Notes under the pieces: model-generated
Database searches by the model: none
What the model saw: the letters and a program-made list of their open reading frames with translations, nothing else
Told to the model about the DNA's origin: nothing
Origin: an uncultured Parabacteroides sp.
Lineage (GTDB): Bacteria; Bacteroidota; Bacteroidia; Bacteroidales; Tannerellaceae
NCBI RefSeq assembly: GCF_947855115.1
Contig: NZ_CANTZW010000010.1
Coordinates: forward strand, 1 to 64,000
Length of the DNA: 64,000 nucleotides
Direction: 5' to 3'
Position numbers and translations under genes: made by a program
Part shown: piece after piece, positions 46,109 to 54,664 of the stretch
How positions within the stretch are numbered: the first letter of the stretch is position 1
Layout: every line of letters begins with the position of its first letter

Positions 46109-48640
46109 ATGAACCTGAAGGTATTTATCGGGGCTTGCGTACTGTCCGGTCTGGTCGCTTGTAGCTCCGTTAAACAAGATGAGACCGGTTTGACGCAACC
46201 CGGTGTGAGCTTAGAGTTGGCTCAATTCCGGAAGGAACATTTCTCGAATGTCCGTTATAATTTATTTTTCTCGATCCCGGAGTCTCGCGGTGAGGCTATT
46301 CGGGGAAAGGCTGAGTTATCTTTGCGATTAGACGAGCCACTACCGCTTGTTATTGATTTCCGGGGAGGACCGGAACAAGTGACGTCCGTTACCTTGAACG
46401 GGAAAGATATCCCTTATGAGGTGAAAAACGAGCATATTGTAATTGCGCCTGATTGGGTCGTGGCGGGAGAGAACCGGGTAGCGATCGCTTTTACTCCGGC
46501 TGATCAATCCTTGAATCGACGGGATGAGTTTCTGTATACACTGTTAGTTCCGGACCGGGCACGTACGGTATTTCCTTGTTTTGACCAGCCGGATATGAAG
46601 TCGCTTTTTACCTTGACTTTGGAAGTGCCTTCTACGTGGCAGGCGGTGGCGAATGGCGTTATCGTGCGAACGGATAGTACAAGTGTTTCCGGTCGGAATC
46701 GCATTTCTTTCAAGGAGACAGAACCGCTTAGCACTTACCTGTTCTCATTTGTGGCCGGTAAGTTGACCCGTGAGGTTTATTCCCGGAACGGACGGGATAT
46801 CTCTATTTATCACCGGGAGACAGACCCGAGGAAGATCGCCCAATGTCCGGCCATCGCCGATGAGGTATTCGATGCGTTGGAGTGGCAGGAGGATTTTACC
46901 GGTATTCCTTATCCTTTCGCTAAATATGACGTGATCATCTTGCCCGGTTTCCAATATGGCGGCATGGAGCATACGGGGGCTACCTTATATACCGATCGCA
47001 GGATGTTTCTTGATGAGCACCCTACCTTAAACGAGCGATTGAGCCGGAGCGCCTTGATCGCTCATGAGACTTCGCATATGTGGTTCGGAGATTATGTTAC
47101 GATGAGGTGGTTTGATGATGTATGGACAAAGGAGGTTTTCGCTAATTATTTCGCATCCCGTATCGTAGAACCCTTGTATCCGGACGTGAACCACAGGTTG
47201 AATTTTATTCGGGATTATATTCCTGCCTCTTATTCGGAGGACCGTACGGCCGGAGCGAATCCGATCAAGCAGGATTTGGATAATTTGTGTAACGCCGGTT
47301 TGGTATACGGGAATATCATCTACGATAAATCTCCCGTGATTATGGAGATGTTGGTGCGTGTTTTGGGAGAAGATGCTTTCCAACAAGGAATCCGTGAGTA
47401 CTTGACTACTTATGCGTATGGAAACGCCACTTGGGACGGCTTGATTCGTATCTTGAATAAATATACGGAGGAGGATCTGATCGTTTGGAGCGAGGTTTGG
47501 GTGAATCAGGAAGGTATGCCGGAGATTACGGCCTCGGTTAAAGACGGAGAGTTGGTCGTGGAGCAATGTGATCCGCTAGATCGAGGATTGAATTGGCCGC
47601 AGGAATTAACTTATAAGGTGATCCGCGGAACGGATTCGGAAGAAATTCCGGTTTCTCTCGGAGGAAACTCCGATTCTTTCCGGACGAAATTAAGTTTTCT
47701 TCCGGATGGAAATTGTGTCATTCTTCCGAATACGGATGGGCGTGGCTATGGCTTCTTTAAGATAACAGAAGAGGAATCTGCCGGTTTATGGTCCGTGCTT
47801 CGCTCATCGGAAGATGAAGTGTTGAGAGGATCTTTGTTGATCACCCTTTATGAGAACCTTCGTCGGAAAACGATTTCCCCGCAAGGATTTCGTGATGCGA
47901 TGTTGGCTTATTTGCCTAATGAGTCTAATTCTTTATTGTTCTCAATGGCTTTGGGGTATTTAGGCGATTGCCAGCGAATATTCCCGTCGGATTCTCGTCC
48001 GTTGGAACAGGCTTTGTGGAAGATCGTGACGACAGACCCTGTACCTCAGCACCGTTTGCAGGCATTTCGTAGTTATCGCTCGATAGCGGACTCAGAGGAG
48101 GCGGTACGACGTTTGTATACTTTATGGCAAGGGCAAAAGGCTCCGAAAGATTGTACGTTAAGTGAGAATGACTATATCGGCTTGTCGTATACGTTGGCGA
48201 TACATTTGCCGGAAAAAGCGGATGAGATTATCGCTACGCAATTATCCCGTATACAGAATCCGGACAGGAAGAAAGAGTATCGGTTTATTTCCCCATCCGT
48301 CTCTCCCCGTAAGGAGGAACGAGATAGTGTCTTTGCTTCTTTGTTGATAGCCGAGAACCGTAGGGTGGAACCATGGGCTTCTTCCGCTCTCGCTAATCTG
48401 AACCATCGCTTACGGGAACAAGAGTCGGTCGCTTATATCCGTCCCGCCTTGGAAGCGATGCCGGAAGTACAGCGGACTGGCGATATCTTTTTCCCCACCG
48501 CTTGGGTTCGTTCCTTGCTTTCCGCTCATACATCCAAGGAAGCTCGGGAAGAAGTCGACGCGTTTTTTACCGCGCATCCGGATTTTCCTTTAATGCTTTC
48601 CAATAAGATTAAGCAGCAAGCGAGTCATTTGTATTATTGA
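46109..48640 (+). CDS. M1 family aminopeptidase, lipoprotein
   Basis: Zinc aminopeptidase of 843 aa related to aminopeptidase N. Lipobox GLVACS gives acylated Cys18, so it is exported and membrane-attached. The zinc site HExxHx18E is His319-Glu320, His323 and Glu342 (HETSHMWFGD...TKEVFANY). The exopeptidase motif, usually GAMEN, reads GGMEH here, as in some divergent M1 members. A helical C-terminal domain follows (about residues 560-843). It is the last gene of the M16 - DUF4268 - M1 unit; unlike the M16 enzyme it acts outside the cytoplasm. Confidence 0.92.
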   Translation: MNLKVFIGACVLSGLVACSSVKQDETGLTQPGVSLELAQFRKEHFSNVRYNLFFSIPESRGEAIRGKAELSLRLDEPLPLVIDFRGGPEQVTSVTLNGKDIPYEVKNEHIVIAPDWVVAGENRVAIAFTPADQSLNRRDEFLYTLLVPDRARTVFPCFDQPDMKSLFTLTLEVPSTWQAVANGVIVRTDSTSVSGRNRISFKETEPLSTYLFSFVAGKLTREVYSRNGRDISIYHRETDPRKIAQCPAIADEVFDALEWQEDFTGIPYPFAKYDVIILPGFQYGGMEHTGATLYTDRRMFLDEHPTLNERLSRSALIAHETSHMWFGDYVTMRWFDDVWTKEVFANYFASRIVEPLYPDVNHRLNFIRDYIPASYSEDRTAGANPIKQDLDNLCNAGLVYGNIIYDKSPVIMEMLVRVLGEDAFQQGIREYLTTYAYGNATWDGLIRILNKYTEEDLIVWSEVWVNQEGMPEITASVKDGELVVEQCDPLDRGLNWPQELTYKVIRGTDSEEIPVSLGGNSDSFRTKLSFLPDGNCVILPNTDGRGYGFFKITEEESAGLWSVLRSSEDEVLRGSLLITLYENLRRKTISPQGFRDAMLAYLPNESNSLLFSMALGYLGDCQRIFPSDSRPLEQALWKIVTTDPVPQHRLQAFRSYRSIADSEEAVRRLYTLWQGQKAPKDCTLSENDYIGLSYTLAIHLPEKADEIIATQLSRIQNPDRKKEYRFISPSVSPRKEERDSVFASLLIAENRRVEPWASSALANLNHRLREQESVAYIRPALEAMPEVQRTGDIFFPTAWVRSLLSAHTSKEAREEVDAFFTAHPDFPLMLSNKIKQQASHLYY

Positions 48641-48723
48641 GGATTTACTTCGTAAGAATGAATCGAAGAGATATTTTATTTAGTGGAATCGTATGGAATC
48701 TTTATAATATTTTGTTAGAAATA

Positions 48724-48753
48724 TTTGTTCTTTCAATTATTATTGTAACTTTG
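48724..48753 (+). promoter_or_regulatory. his operon promoter
   Basis: TTTG at 48724-48727 and TAACTTTG at 48746-48753 match both Bacteroidetes elements with 18 bp between them. The predicted start near 48760 is about 14 nt before the leader peptide ATG. Confidence 0.78.
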
Positions 48754-48773
48754 CGACGTAAATAACAAAAGAA

Positions 48774-48824
48774 ATGAAAATAACGACAACATTACATCAC
48801 CATCATCATTACAGCGGGCGGTAG
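48774..48824 (+). CDS. hisL: his operon leader peptide (16 aa, five consecutive His)
   Basis: ATG 48774 to TAG 48822-48824 encodes MKITTTLHHHHHYSGR. The five His codons run from 48795 to 48809 and are the sensor of histidyl-tRNA charge: ribosomes stall there when histidine is short. It is followed by a terminator hairpin and then hisG. This is the classical design known from enteric bacteria. Confidence 0.93.
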   Translation: MKITTTLHHHHHYSGR

Positions 48825-48899
48825 TTCGGTGGGCTGAATGGTATGTATGTACTCATGATAAAAAAATAAAGGCTTACCGTTTTGCGGTAAGCCTTTTTT
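48807..48899 (+). promoter_or_regulatory. his transcription attenuator (antiterminator and terminator)
   Basis: Terminator: AAAGGCTTACCG (48868-48879) with CGGTAAGCCTTT (48885-48896), 5-nt loop, U-tract. Antiterminator: CGGTGGGCT (48827-48835) pairs over its whole length with GGCTTACCG (48871-48879) if G-U pairs are allowed. A protecting helix joins the His-codon region (CATTACAGC, 48807-48815) with GCTGAATG (48833-48840). Ribosome stalling on the His codons would free segment 48827-48835 to form the antiterminator. Confidence 0.85.
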
Positions 48900-48930
48900 G
48901 TTGATATTTATAATACAAAATAAGATAATT

Positions 48931-49782
48931 ATGTTGAGAATCGCGGTACAATCGAAAGGCCGTCTGTACGACGAGACCATGATGCTGCTTGAAGAAGCGG
49001 GTATTAAGTTGAACAGGGGCAAACGCATCCTGTTATTATCGGCGAAAGGTTTTCCGGTAGAAGTATTATTCCTTCGCGACGATGATATTCCTCAGTCCGT
49101 GGCTAATGGCGTGGCTGATATCGGTATTGTAGGAGAGAATGAGTATGTGGAGAAAGGACAAGAGGCGAGATTGGTCAAACGGCTGGGTTTTAGTAAATGT
49201 CGTTTATCGTTGGCCATCCCAAAAGAGGAGGAATATAAGGGTGCCGAGTGGTTCGAGGGAAAGACGATCGCTACTTCCTATCCTGCGATCTTACGGTCTT
49301 TCTTGGAGGAGAGGGGCGTAAAGGCCGATATTCATGTAATCAGTGGTTCCGTGGAGATTGCCCCGGGTATTGGGTTGGCCGATGCTATTTTTGATATCGT
49401 AAGTTCCGGTAGTACTTTGGTAAGCAATCAATTGAAAGAGGTCGAGGTTGTTCTTCCTTGTGAGGCGTTATTGATAGCCAATACTAATTTGTCCGAGGAA
49501 AAGCAAGAGATCTTGGATGAGCTTTTGTTCCGTTTTGAGGCGATTCAAGTTGCCGAAGGGAAAAAGTACGTGTTATTGAACGCCCCGAAAGAAAAGCTGG
49601 ATGAGATTATCAAGGTACTTCCCGGAATGAAGAGCCCGACCGTGACTCCTTTGGCAAACGGAGAATGGGTTTCCGTACAATCCGTGATCGCGGAGAAGCA
49701 TTTCTGGGAAATTATTGGTAAACTGAAATCACTGGGGGCTGAGGGTATCTTAGTGCTCCCGATAGAGAAAATGATAATTTAG
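48931..49782 (+). CDS. hisG: ATP phosphoribosyltransferase (long form)
   Basis: First enzyme of histidine biosynthesis: ATP + PRPP to phosphoribosyl-ATP. It is 283 aa, the long HisG form with its own C-terminal ACT-like regulatory domain (SPTVTPLANGEWVSVQSVI), so no HisZ is needed. It starts MLRIAVQSKGRLYDE at ATG 48931; a longer frame from 48898 lies in the terminator U-tract and is rejected. PRPP-binding region: ISGSVEIAPGIGLADAIFD. It is under control of the upstream attenuator. Confidence 0.97.
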   Translation: MLRIAVQSKGRLYDETMMLLEEAGIKLNRGKRILLLSAKGFPVEVLFLRDDDIPQSVANGVADIGIVGENEYVEKGQEARLVKRLGFSKCRLSLAIPKEEEYKGAEWFEGKTIATSYPAILRSFLEERGVKADIHVISGSVEIAPGIGLADAIFDIVSSGSTLVSNQLKEVEVVLPCEALLIANTNLSEEKQEILDELLFRFEAIQVAEGKKYVLLNAPKEKLDEIIKVLPGMKSPTVTPLANGEWVSVQSVIAEKHFWEIIGKLKSLGAEGILVLPIEKMII

Positions 49783-49871
49783 TTGATGGTTTACAAGTGG
49801 CAGTTGCGATAAACGGTGATTGCCAACTTTAACTGTCACTTGTCGGCTATCAACTGTCAACTGAAAAAGTT
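49783..49871. repeat. Inverted-repeat element between hisG and hisD
   Basis: Imperfect inverted repeat with arms 49782-49805 and 49831-49854. ACAAGTGGCAGTT on the left matches AACTGTCACTTGT on the right at 12 of 13 positions, and GTTGAT matches ATCAAC at the ends. A further CAACTGTCAACTG follows. It resembles a small dispersed repeat inserted in an operon that is otherwise tightly packed (the other his junctions overlap by 4 bp). Confidence 0.6.
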
Positions 49872-51152
49872 ATGGAAATTATAAAATATCCCGGACGTGA
49901 GGAGTGGAGCTCACTCGCCCAACGTCCTGCGTTAGATGTAACTACCTTGTTCGATACAGTTCGTACAGTATTGGATGAGGTGCGTGAGCAAGGTGACGCT
50001 GCCGTGAAAGCGTATGAAGAAAAATTTGATAAAGTACATCTTTCTTCCCTCCAAGTTTCGGAAGAGGAGATGCGGGAAGCGGATACCTTAGTCGCCGAGG
50101 ATTTGAAACAGGCAATCCGTACGGCAAAAGCGAATATCGAGAAATTTCATGCCTCGCAGCGCTTCGTGGGTAAGAAGGTAGAGACAACCCCGGGCGTGAC
50201 TTGCTGGCAGAAAGCGGTAGCTATTGAGAAAGTAGGTTTATATATTCCGGGTGGAACGGCGCCTTTGTTCTCCACGGTATTGATGTTGGCAGTACCTGCA
50301 CGTATAGCCGGATGCAAGGAGATCGTATTGTGTACGCCGCCGAACCGGGAAGGGAAAGTGCATCCTGCTATCTTATTTGCGGCAGAGGTTGCCGGCGTAA
50401 GTAAGATATTCAAGGCCGGAGGAATCCAGGCGATAGCGGCGATGGCCTATGGAACGGAATCGGTACCCAAGGTTTATAAGATCTTTGGTCCTGGTAATCA
50501 ATACGTGACAGCGGCAAAGCAATTAGTAAGCCTGAAAGAGGTCGCTATCGATATGCCCGCCGGACCGTCTGAGGTAGAGGTTATCGCTGACGAGACGGCG
50601 AATCCCGATTTTATCGCCGCCGATTTTCTTTCTCAGGCCGAGCATGGAATGGATAGCCAAGCGATCCTCGTAACCGCTTCGGAAACTATCGTGGAGCCCG
50701 TAGCTCGTGCCATCCAGGAGCAACTCGATCGTTTACCCCGAAAGGAGATTACCGAGAAGTCGTTGGCGCACAGCCGTATCATCGTATTGAAAGATATGCG
50801 GGAGGTCGTAGATTTCACGAATCTATACGCTCCCGAGCACTTGATTATCCAAACGGTAGATTACGCTTCTATCGCAGAGCGGGTTGAGAATGCCGGTAGT
50901 GTCTTTATGGGGCCATATACTCCGGAGAGCGCCGGTGATTATGCTTCCGGTACGAATCATACCTTGCCGACCAATGGTTATGCCAAGGCCTACAGTGGTG
51001 TGAACTTGGATAGTTTCATCAAGAAGATTACTTTCCAAGAGATCACCTCCGATGGCATCCGTACCTTGGGAAAAACGATCCAAACCATGGCGGGCAACGA
51101 GTGCTTGGATGCCCACCGTAACGCAGTAACAATTAGATTGAACACGATATGA
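49872..51152 (+). CDS. hisD: Histidinol dehydrogenase
   Basis: Zinc- and NAD-dependent enzyme of 426 aa oxidising L-histidinol to L-histidine in two steps. Family signatures are GLYIPGGTAPLFSTVLML, the active-site region DMPAGPSEVEVIADE, and the zinc/base region LSQAEHGMDSQA with LYAPEHLIIQ. Length is typical. It overlaps hisC by 4 bp (ATGA). Confidence 0.97.
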   Translation: MEIIKYPGREEWSSLAQRPALDVTTLFDTVRTVLDEVREQGDAAVKAYEEKFDKVHLSSLQVSEEEMREADTLVAEDLKQAIRTAKANIEKFHASQRFVGKKVETTPGVTCWQKAVAIEKVGLYIPGGTAPLFSTVLMLAVPARIAGCKEIVLCTPPNREGKVHPAILFAAEVAGVSKIFKAGGIQAIAAMAYGTESVPKVYKIFGPGNQYVTAAKQLVSLKEVAIDMPAGPSEVEVIADETANPDFIAADFLSQAEHGMDSQAILVTASETIVEPVARAIQEQLDRLPRKEITEKSLAHSRIIVLKDMREVVDFTNLYAPEHLIIQTVDYASIAERVENAGSVFMGPYTPESAGDYASGTNHTLPTNGYAKAYSGVNLDSFIKKITFQEITSDGIRTLGKTIQTMAGNECLDAHRNAVTIRLNTI

Positions 51153-52186
51153 AAGACCTGAAAGATTTAGTAAGACCAAATGTCTGGAACTTGCAACCAT
51201 ATTCGTCCGCACGTGATGAGTTTCATGGAGATGCTTCCGTTTTCCTGGATGCGAATGAGAATCCGTGGAATGTCCCTTATAACCGTTACCCCGATCCGTT
51301 GCAATGGAAACTGAAGGATCGCTTGGCTGAGTTGAAAGGCGTAGACCGTAATTCAATCTTCTTGGGTAATGGTAGCGATGAGGCCATAGATCTGATACTT
51401 CGTGCTTTTTGTGAGCCGGGTTTGGATAGCATGGTCACGATCTCGCCATCGTATGGAATGTATGAGGTCGCGGCAAATGTAAATAATGTGGAATGCCGTA
51501 AGGTTCCTTTGGACGCTAACTTTGACTTAGACGTTGATCAGGTATTAGAAACGGCGGATGAATGGACAAAAGTGATCTTCCTTTGTTCTCCGAATAACCC
51601 GAGCGGTAACAGTTTGGATCGCGGTTCGATCTATAAGATATTAAAGAGTTATGAAGGTATCGTGGTGATCGATGAGGCTTATATCGACTTCTCCGCTTAT
51701 CCTTCTTTCCTGAAAGAATTGGCTGGGTTCCCTAATTTGATCATTCTTCAAACCTTGTCAAAGGCGTGGGGAGCGGCTGGAATCCGTTTAGGCATGGCTT
51801 TCGCTTCTCCGGAGATCATCGGAGTCTTGAATAAGATCAAATATCCATATAACGTTAACCAGCTTACACAGGAGAAAGCCTTGGCGTTCCTGAATGATGA
51901 GGCGACAATGAAGCATCAAGTGAACGAGATACTTACGGAGCGTAACCGACTGGAAAAAACATTATCCGAACCTCCTTTCTCATACCAAGTATATCCCTCG
52001 GACGCAAATTTCTTATTGGTGAATGTCGGCAAGGCAGATGCCATGTATAATGGGCTTGTGAAAAAAGGAGTGGTAGTGCGTAACCGTAGCAGTGTGCAAA
52101 AATGCTGGGGATGTCTTCGTATTACGATCGGTACCCCGAAAGAGAATGATATATTGTTAAACGCCATGAAAAACATGAAACTATGA
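51149..52186 (+). CDS. hisC: Histidinol-phosphate aminotransferase
   Basis: PLP-dependent class II aminotransferase (345 aa) forming L-histidinol phosphate from imidazole-acetol phosphate and glutamate. Visible motifs: [43 protein letters not shown], and the PLP lysine in [13 protein letters not shown]. It overlaps hisD and hisB by 4 bp each, so translation is coupled. Confidence 0.97.
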   Translation: MKDLKDLVRPNVWNLQPYSSARDEFHGDASVFLDANENPWNVPYNRYPDPLQWKLKDRLAELKGVDRNSIFLGNGSDEAIDLILRAFCEPGLDSMVTISPSYGMYEVAANVNNVECRKVPLDANFDLDVDQVLETADEWTKVIFLCSPNNPSGNSLDRGSIYKILKSYEGIVVIDEAYIDFSAYPSFLKELAGFPNLIILQTLSKAWGAAGIRLGMAFASPEIIGVLNKIKYPYNVNQLTQEKALAFLNDEATMKHQVNEILTERNRLEKTLSEPPFSYQVYPSDANFLLVNVGKADAMYNGLVKKGVVVRNRSSVQKCWGCLRITIGTPKENDILLNAMKNMKL

Positions 52187-53319
52187 GCACGAGGAAAAGG
52201 GCCTTGTTTATTGACCGGGACGGTACTCTTGTAAAAGAACCTCCTTTGGATTATCAGTTGGATAGCTTGGAGAAACTGGAGTTTGTCCCCAAAGTGATGC
52301 GTAGCCTTTATTTCATTCGCAAACAGTTGGATTTCGAGTTTGTGATGGTCTCCAACCAAGACGGATTGGGAACTCCTTCTTTCCCGGAAGAAACTTTTTG
52401 GCCTGCCCATAACTTAATGCTAAAAACGCTGGAAGGTGAGGGTATCGTGTTCGACGATATTTTGATCGATCCTTCCTTCCCGGAGGATAATTCCCCGAAT
52501 CGCAAACCCCGTACGGGTATGCTTGCGAAGTATATGGCTGGTGAATATGATCTGGAGAACAGCTTCGTGATTGGTGATCGCCTTACGGATATGGAGTTGG
52601 CCCGTAATCTGGGAGCGAAGGGTATCTGGTTGCATCCGGAAGAGGGAGCAGAGAGTGAGTTGGCGGCTTACGCTACTCCATTGTCTCCCGTCTATATCAC
52701 GGATGATTGGGATAAAATCACCGAGTATCTGTTTGCCGGCGAGCGTCGTGCGGTTGTACGGCGTACTACGAAGGAGACGGATATTTATGTAGACTGGAAC
52801 TTGGATGGAACCGGAAAGACTTCTATCTCTACCGGGCTTGGTTTCTTTGACCATATGCTGGAACAGATCGGTAAACATTCGGGTACGGATTTGACGGTAC
52901 GAGTAAAAGGAGACTTGGAAGTCGATGAACATCATACGATAGAGGATACGGCGATCGCCCTTGGCGAGGCCATGCTGAAAGCGTTGGGTGATAAACGGGG
53001 GATCGAGCGTTATGGTTATTGCTTGCCGATGGATGATTGCTTGTGTAGCGTGGCACTGGATTTCGGAGGCCGTCCGTGGTTGGTCTGGGACGCGGAGTTT
53101 CACCGGGAGAGAGTAGGAGATATGCCAACGGAAATGTTCCTTCATTTCTTTAAGAGCTTGAGCGATGCCGCTCGAATGAATCTGAATATCCGTGCCGAGG
53201 GCACGAACGAGCATCATAAGATAGAAGGTATATTCAAGGCTCTAGCCCGCTCAATCAAGATGGCGATACGACGGGATATCTACCGGTTTGAGCTACCGAG
53301 TACGAAAGGACTCTTGTAA
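52183..53319 (+). CDS. hisB: Bifunctional histidinol-phosphatase / imidazoleglycerol-phosphate dehydratase
   Basis: A 378-aa fusion of two histidine-pathway enzymes. Residues 1 to about 165 are a HAD phosphatase (FIDRDGTLV with the nucleophile Asp; [18 protein letters not shown]). From about residue 185 is the dehydratase ([48 protein letters not shown], and the second metal site [10 protein letters not shown]). The fused form is found in enterics and Bacteroidetes. It is the last gene of the unit; hisH, hisA, hisF and hisI are not in the window. Confidence 0.97.
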   Translation: MSTRKRALFIDRDGTLVKEPPLDYQLDSLEKLEFVPKVMRSLYFIRKQLDFEFVMVSNQDGLGTPSFPEETFWPAHNLMLKTLEGEGIVFDDILIDPSFPEDNSPNRKPRTGMLAKYMAGEYDLENSFVIGDRLTDMELARNLGAKGIWLHPEEGAESELAAYATPLSPVYITDDWDKITEYLFAGERRAVVRRTTKETDIYVDWNLDGTGKTSISTGLGFFDHMLEQIGKHSGTDLTVRVKGDLEVDEHHTIEDTAIALGEAMLKALGDKRGIERYGYCLPMDDCLCSVALDFGGRPWLVWDAEFHRERVGDMPTEMFLHFFKSLSDAARMNLNIRAEGTNEHHKIEGIFKALARSIKMAIRRDIYRFELPSTKGLL

Positions 53320-53328
53320 TCTGTAAAA

Positions 53329-53416
53329 AACACTACTGTATTCTCGCGAGAATACAGTAGTGTTTTAGTCTGAATACTATTGTGTTTATTCGCTAACACT
53401 ATAGTCTTTTCGACTC
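53329..53416. repeat. 22-bp tandem repeat array, four units; contains a 40-bp perfect palindrome
   Basis: Units start at 53329, 53351, 53373 and 53395, each exactly 22 bp, with the shared opening AAYACTAYWGT and dyad character (AACACTA/TAGTGTT). Units 1 and 2 are reverse complements over their length, so 53327-53366 is a perfect 40-bp palindrome centred between 53346 and 53347 (CGCG). The array fills the gap between convergent hisB (stop at 53319) and cysK and, on RNA, would give a very stable hairpin from either strand, consistent with bidirectional termination. Its left part ends in AAAA and its right arm in TTTT. Confidence 0.85.
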
Positions 53417-53442
53417 GGATTCTAGGGTAAACCGATAAAAGC

Positions 53443-54390
53443 CTATAGAGGATATTCTTCGAAAGCGTATAGAACCGTGGAGAGATACCTTTCTCCTGTG
53501 TCCGGAAGCAACGCCACGATCGTTTTCCCCTCATTTTCCGGAAGTTTAGCTAATTGCATTGCGGCGTATACGGCGGCACCGGAAGATATTCCGACCAATA
53601 GCCCTTCTTTTTGCGCCAGTTCGCGGCTGGTACGAATGGCGTCGTCGTTCGTTACTTGTATGATCTTGTCTACCACATCTCCATTGTAAGTCTTAGGAAT
53701 AAAGCCGGCTCCTATGCCTTGTATCTTATGCGGGCCGGGCTTACCTCCGGAAAGTACCGGGGAATCACTGGGCTCGACCGCTACGATTTGCACGTTCGGG
53801 TTGTGGGCTTTCAATCCTGCGCCTACACCGCTGACCGTACCTCCGGTTCCTACGCCAGCTACGAACAAATCGATTTTACCATCCGTATCACGCCAGATCT
53901 CCTCGGCGGTCGTGCGGATATGTATCGCCGGGTTTGCGGGATTCTCGAATTGCTGTAAGATAATGGAACCGGGAGTCGCGTCACGCAATTCTTCCGCTTT
54001 GGCGATAGCTCCTTTCATACCTTCCGCTCCGGAGGTAAGGACAAGTTGGGCTCCTAACGCTTTTAGCAAGTTACGACGTTCGGCACTCATGGTATCCGGC
54101 ATGGTGAGGATTAATTTATAACCTTTCGACGCGGAGACAAAAGCAAGCCCGACCCCGGTATTGCCACTGGTCGGTTCGATGATGGTAGCGCCGGGTTTCA
54201 ATAAGCCTTTAGTCTCGGCATCCTCGATCATCGCTAAGGCGATGCGGTCTTTTACGCTGCCGGCCGGATTGAAATATTCCAGCTTGCCGATTACCCGGGC
54301 TTTAAGGCCTTTGCTTGCGTTGAAATTAGAGAACTCCAACAGAGGAGTGTTACCGACTAGATCGGTTAATTGTTTTGCTATTCTTGCCAT
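53443..54390 (-). CDS. cysK: Cysteine synthase A (O-acetylserine sulfhydrylase)
   Basis: PLP enzyme of 315 aa that makes L-cysteine from O-acetylserine and sulfide. The PLP lysine is Lys47 in NPAGSVKDR; the cofactor phosphate loop is [14 protein letters not shown]; the substrate loop is [13 protein letters not shown]. Length is typical. Upstream lies a REP-like element (54416-54511) which may interfere with or be part of its leader. It converges with hisB across the 22-bp array. Confidence 0.96.
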   Translation of the reverse strand: MARIAKQLTDLVGNTPLLEFSNFNASKGLKARVIGKLEYFNPAGSVKDRIALAMIEDAETKGLLKPGATIIEPTSGNTGVGLAFVSASKGYKLILTMPDTMSAERRNLLKALGAQLVLTSGAEGMKGAIAKAEELRDATPGSIILQQFENPANPAIHIRTTAEEIWRDTDGKIDLFVAGVGTGGTVSGVGAGLKAHNPNVQIVAVEPSDSPVLSGGKPGPHKIQGIGAGFIPKTYNGDVVDKIIQVTNDDAIRTSRELAQKEGLLVGISSGAAVYAAMQLAKLPENEGKTIVALLPDTGERYLSTVLYAFEEYPL

Positions 54391-54415
54391 ATACGAATGA
54401 ATTTAGTTGTTTCTA

Positions 54416-54511
54416 GTTGTAGAGACGCAGCGTGCTGCGTCTCCTACCGTCAAATGTATTCTTAGTTACTATTTAGAGAGGATGAGACGCAGCGTGCTGC
54501 GTCTCTACAAC
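54416..54511. repeat. REP-like element: two GC-rich hairpins in inverted orientation
   Basis: A 96-bp element bounded by perfect 16-bp inverted repeats (GTTGTAGAGACGCAGC at 54416-54431 and GCTGCGTCTCTACAAC at 54496-54511). Each end is itself a hairpin: GAGACGCAGC, two bases, GCTGCGTCTC (54422-54443 and 54484-54505). The GC-rich hairpins stand out from the AT-rich spacer. The pattern matches REP/BIME elements mobilised by RAYT transposases. The remaining gap to 54664 holds a short CCCTCCTT/AAGGAGGG dyad and no gene. Confidence 0.8.
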
Positions 54512-54664
54512 CAGAGAAATGACTCTTTTGTTTATATGACAAAGATAGTGGATGGATTGTTTACGGCATATACCATAAACAGGATATTTTTAGCCCTCCT
54601 TCTATGCGTCGCGCACAAAAGGAGGGGACAATCATAATTATATACAAGTCTGAAAGGACTATCT

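Noticed and set aside
53329..53416. 22-bp arrays considered as CRISPR arrays
   Set aside because: There is no constant repeat alternating with unique spacers; the whole unit is imperfectly repeated with a period of 22 bp, and no cas genes are nearby.
54594..54626. CCCTCCTT/AAGGAGGG dyad as terminator of the efflux operon
   Set aside because: On the minus strand it is followed by an A-rich run and not by T residues, so it does not fit an intrinsic terminator.
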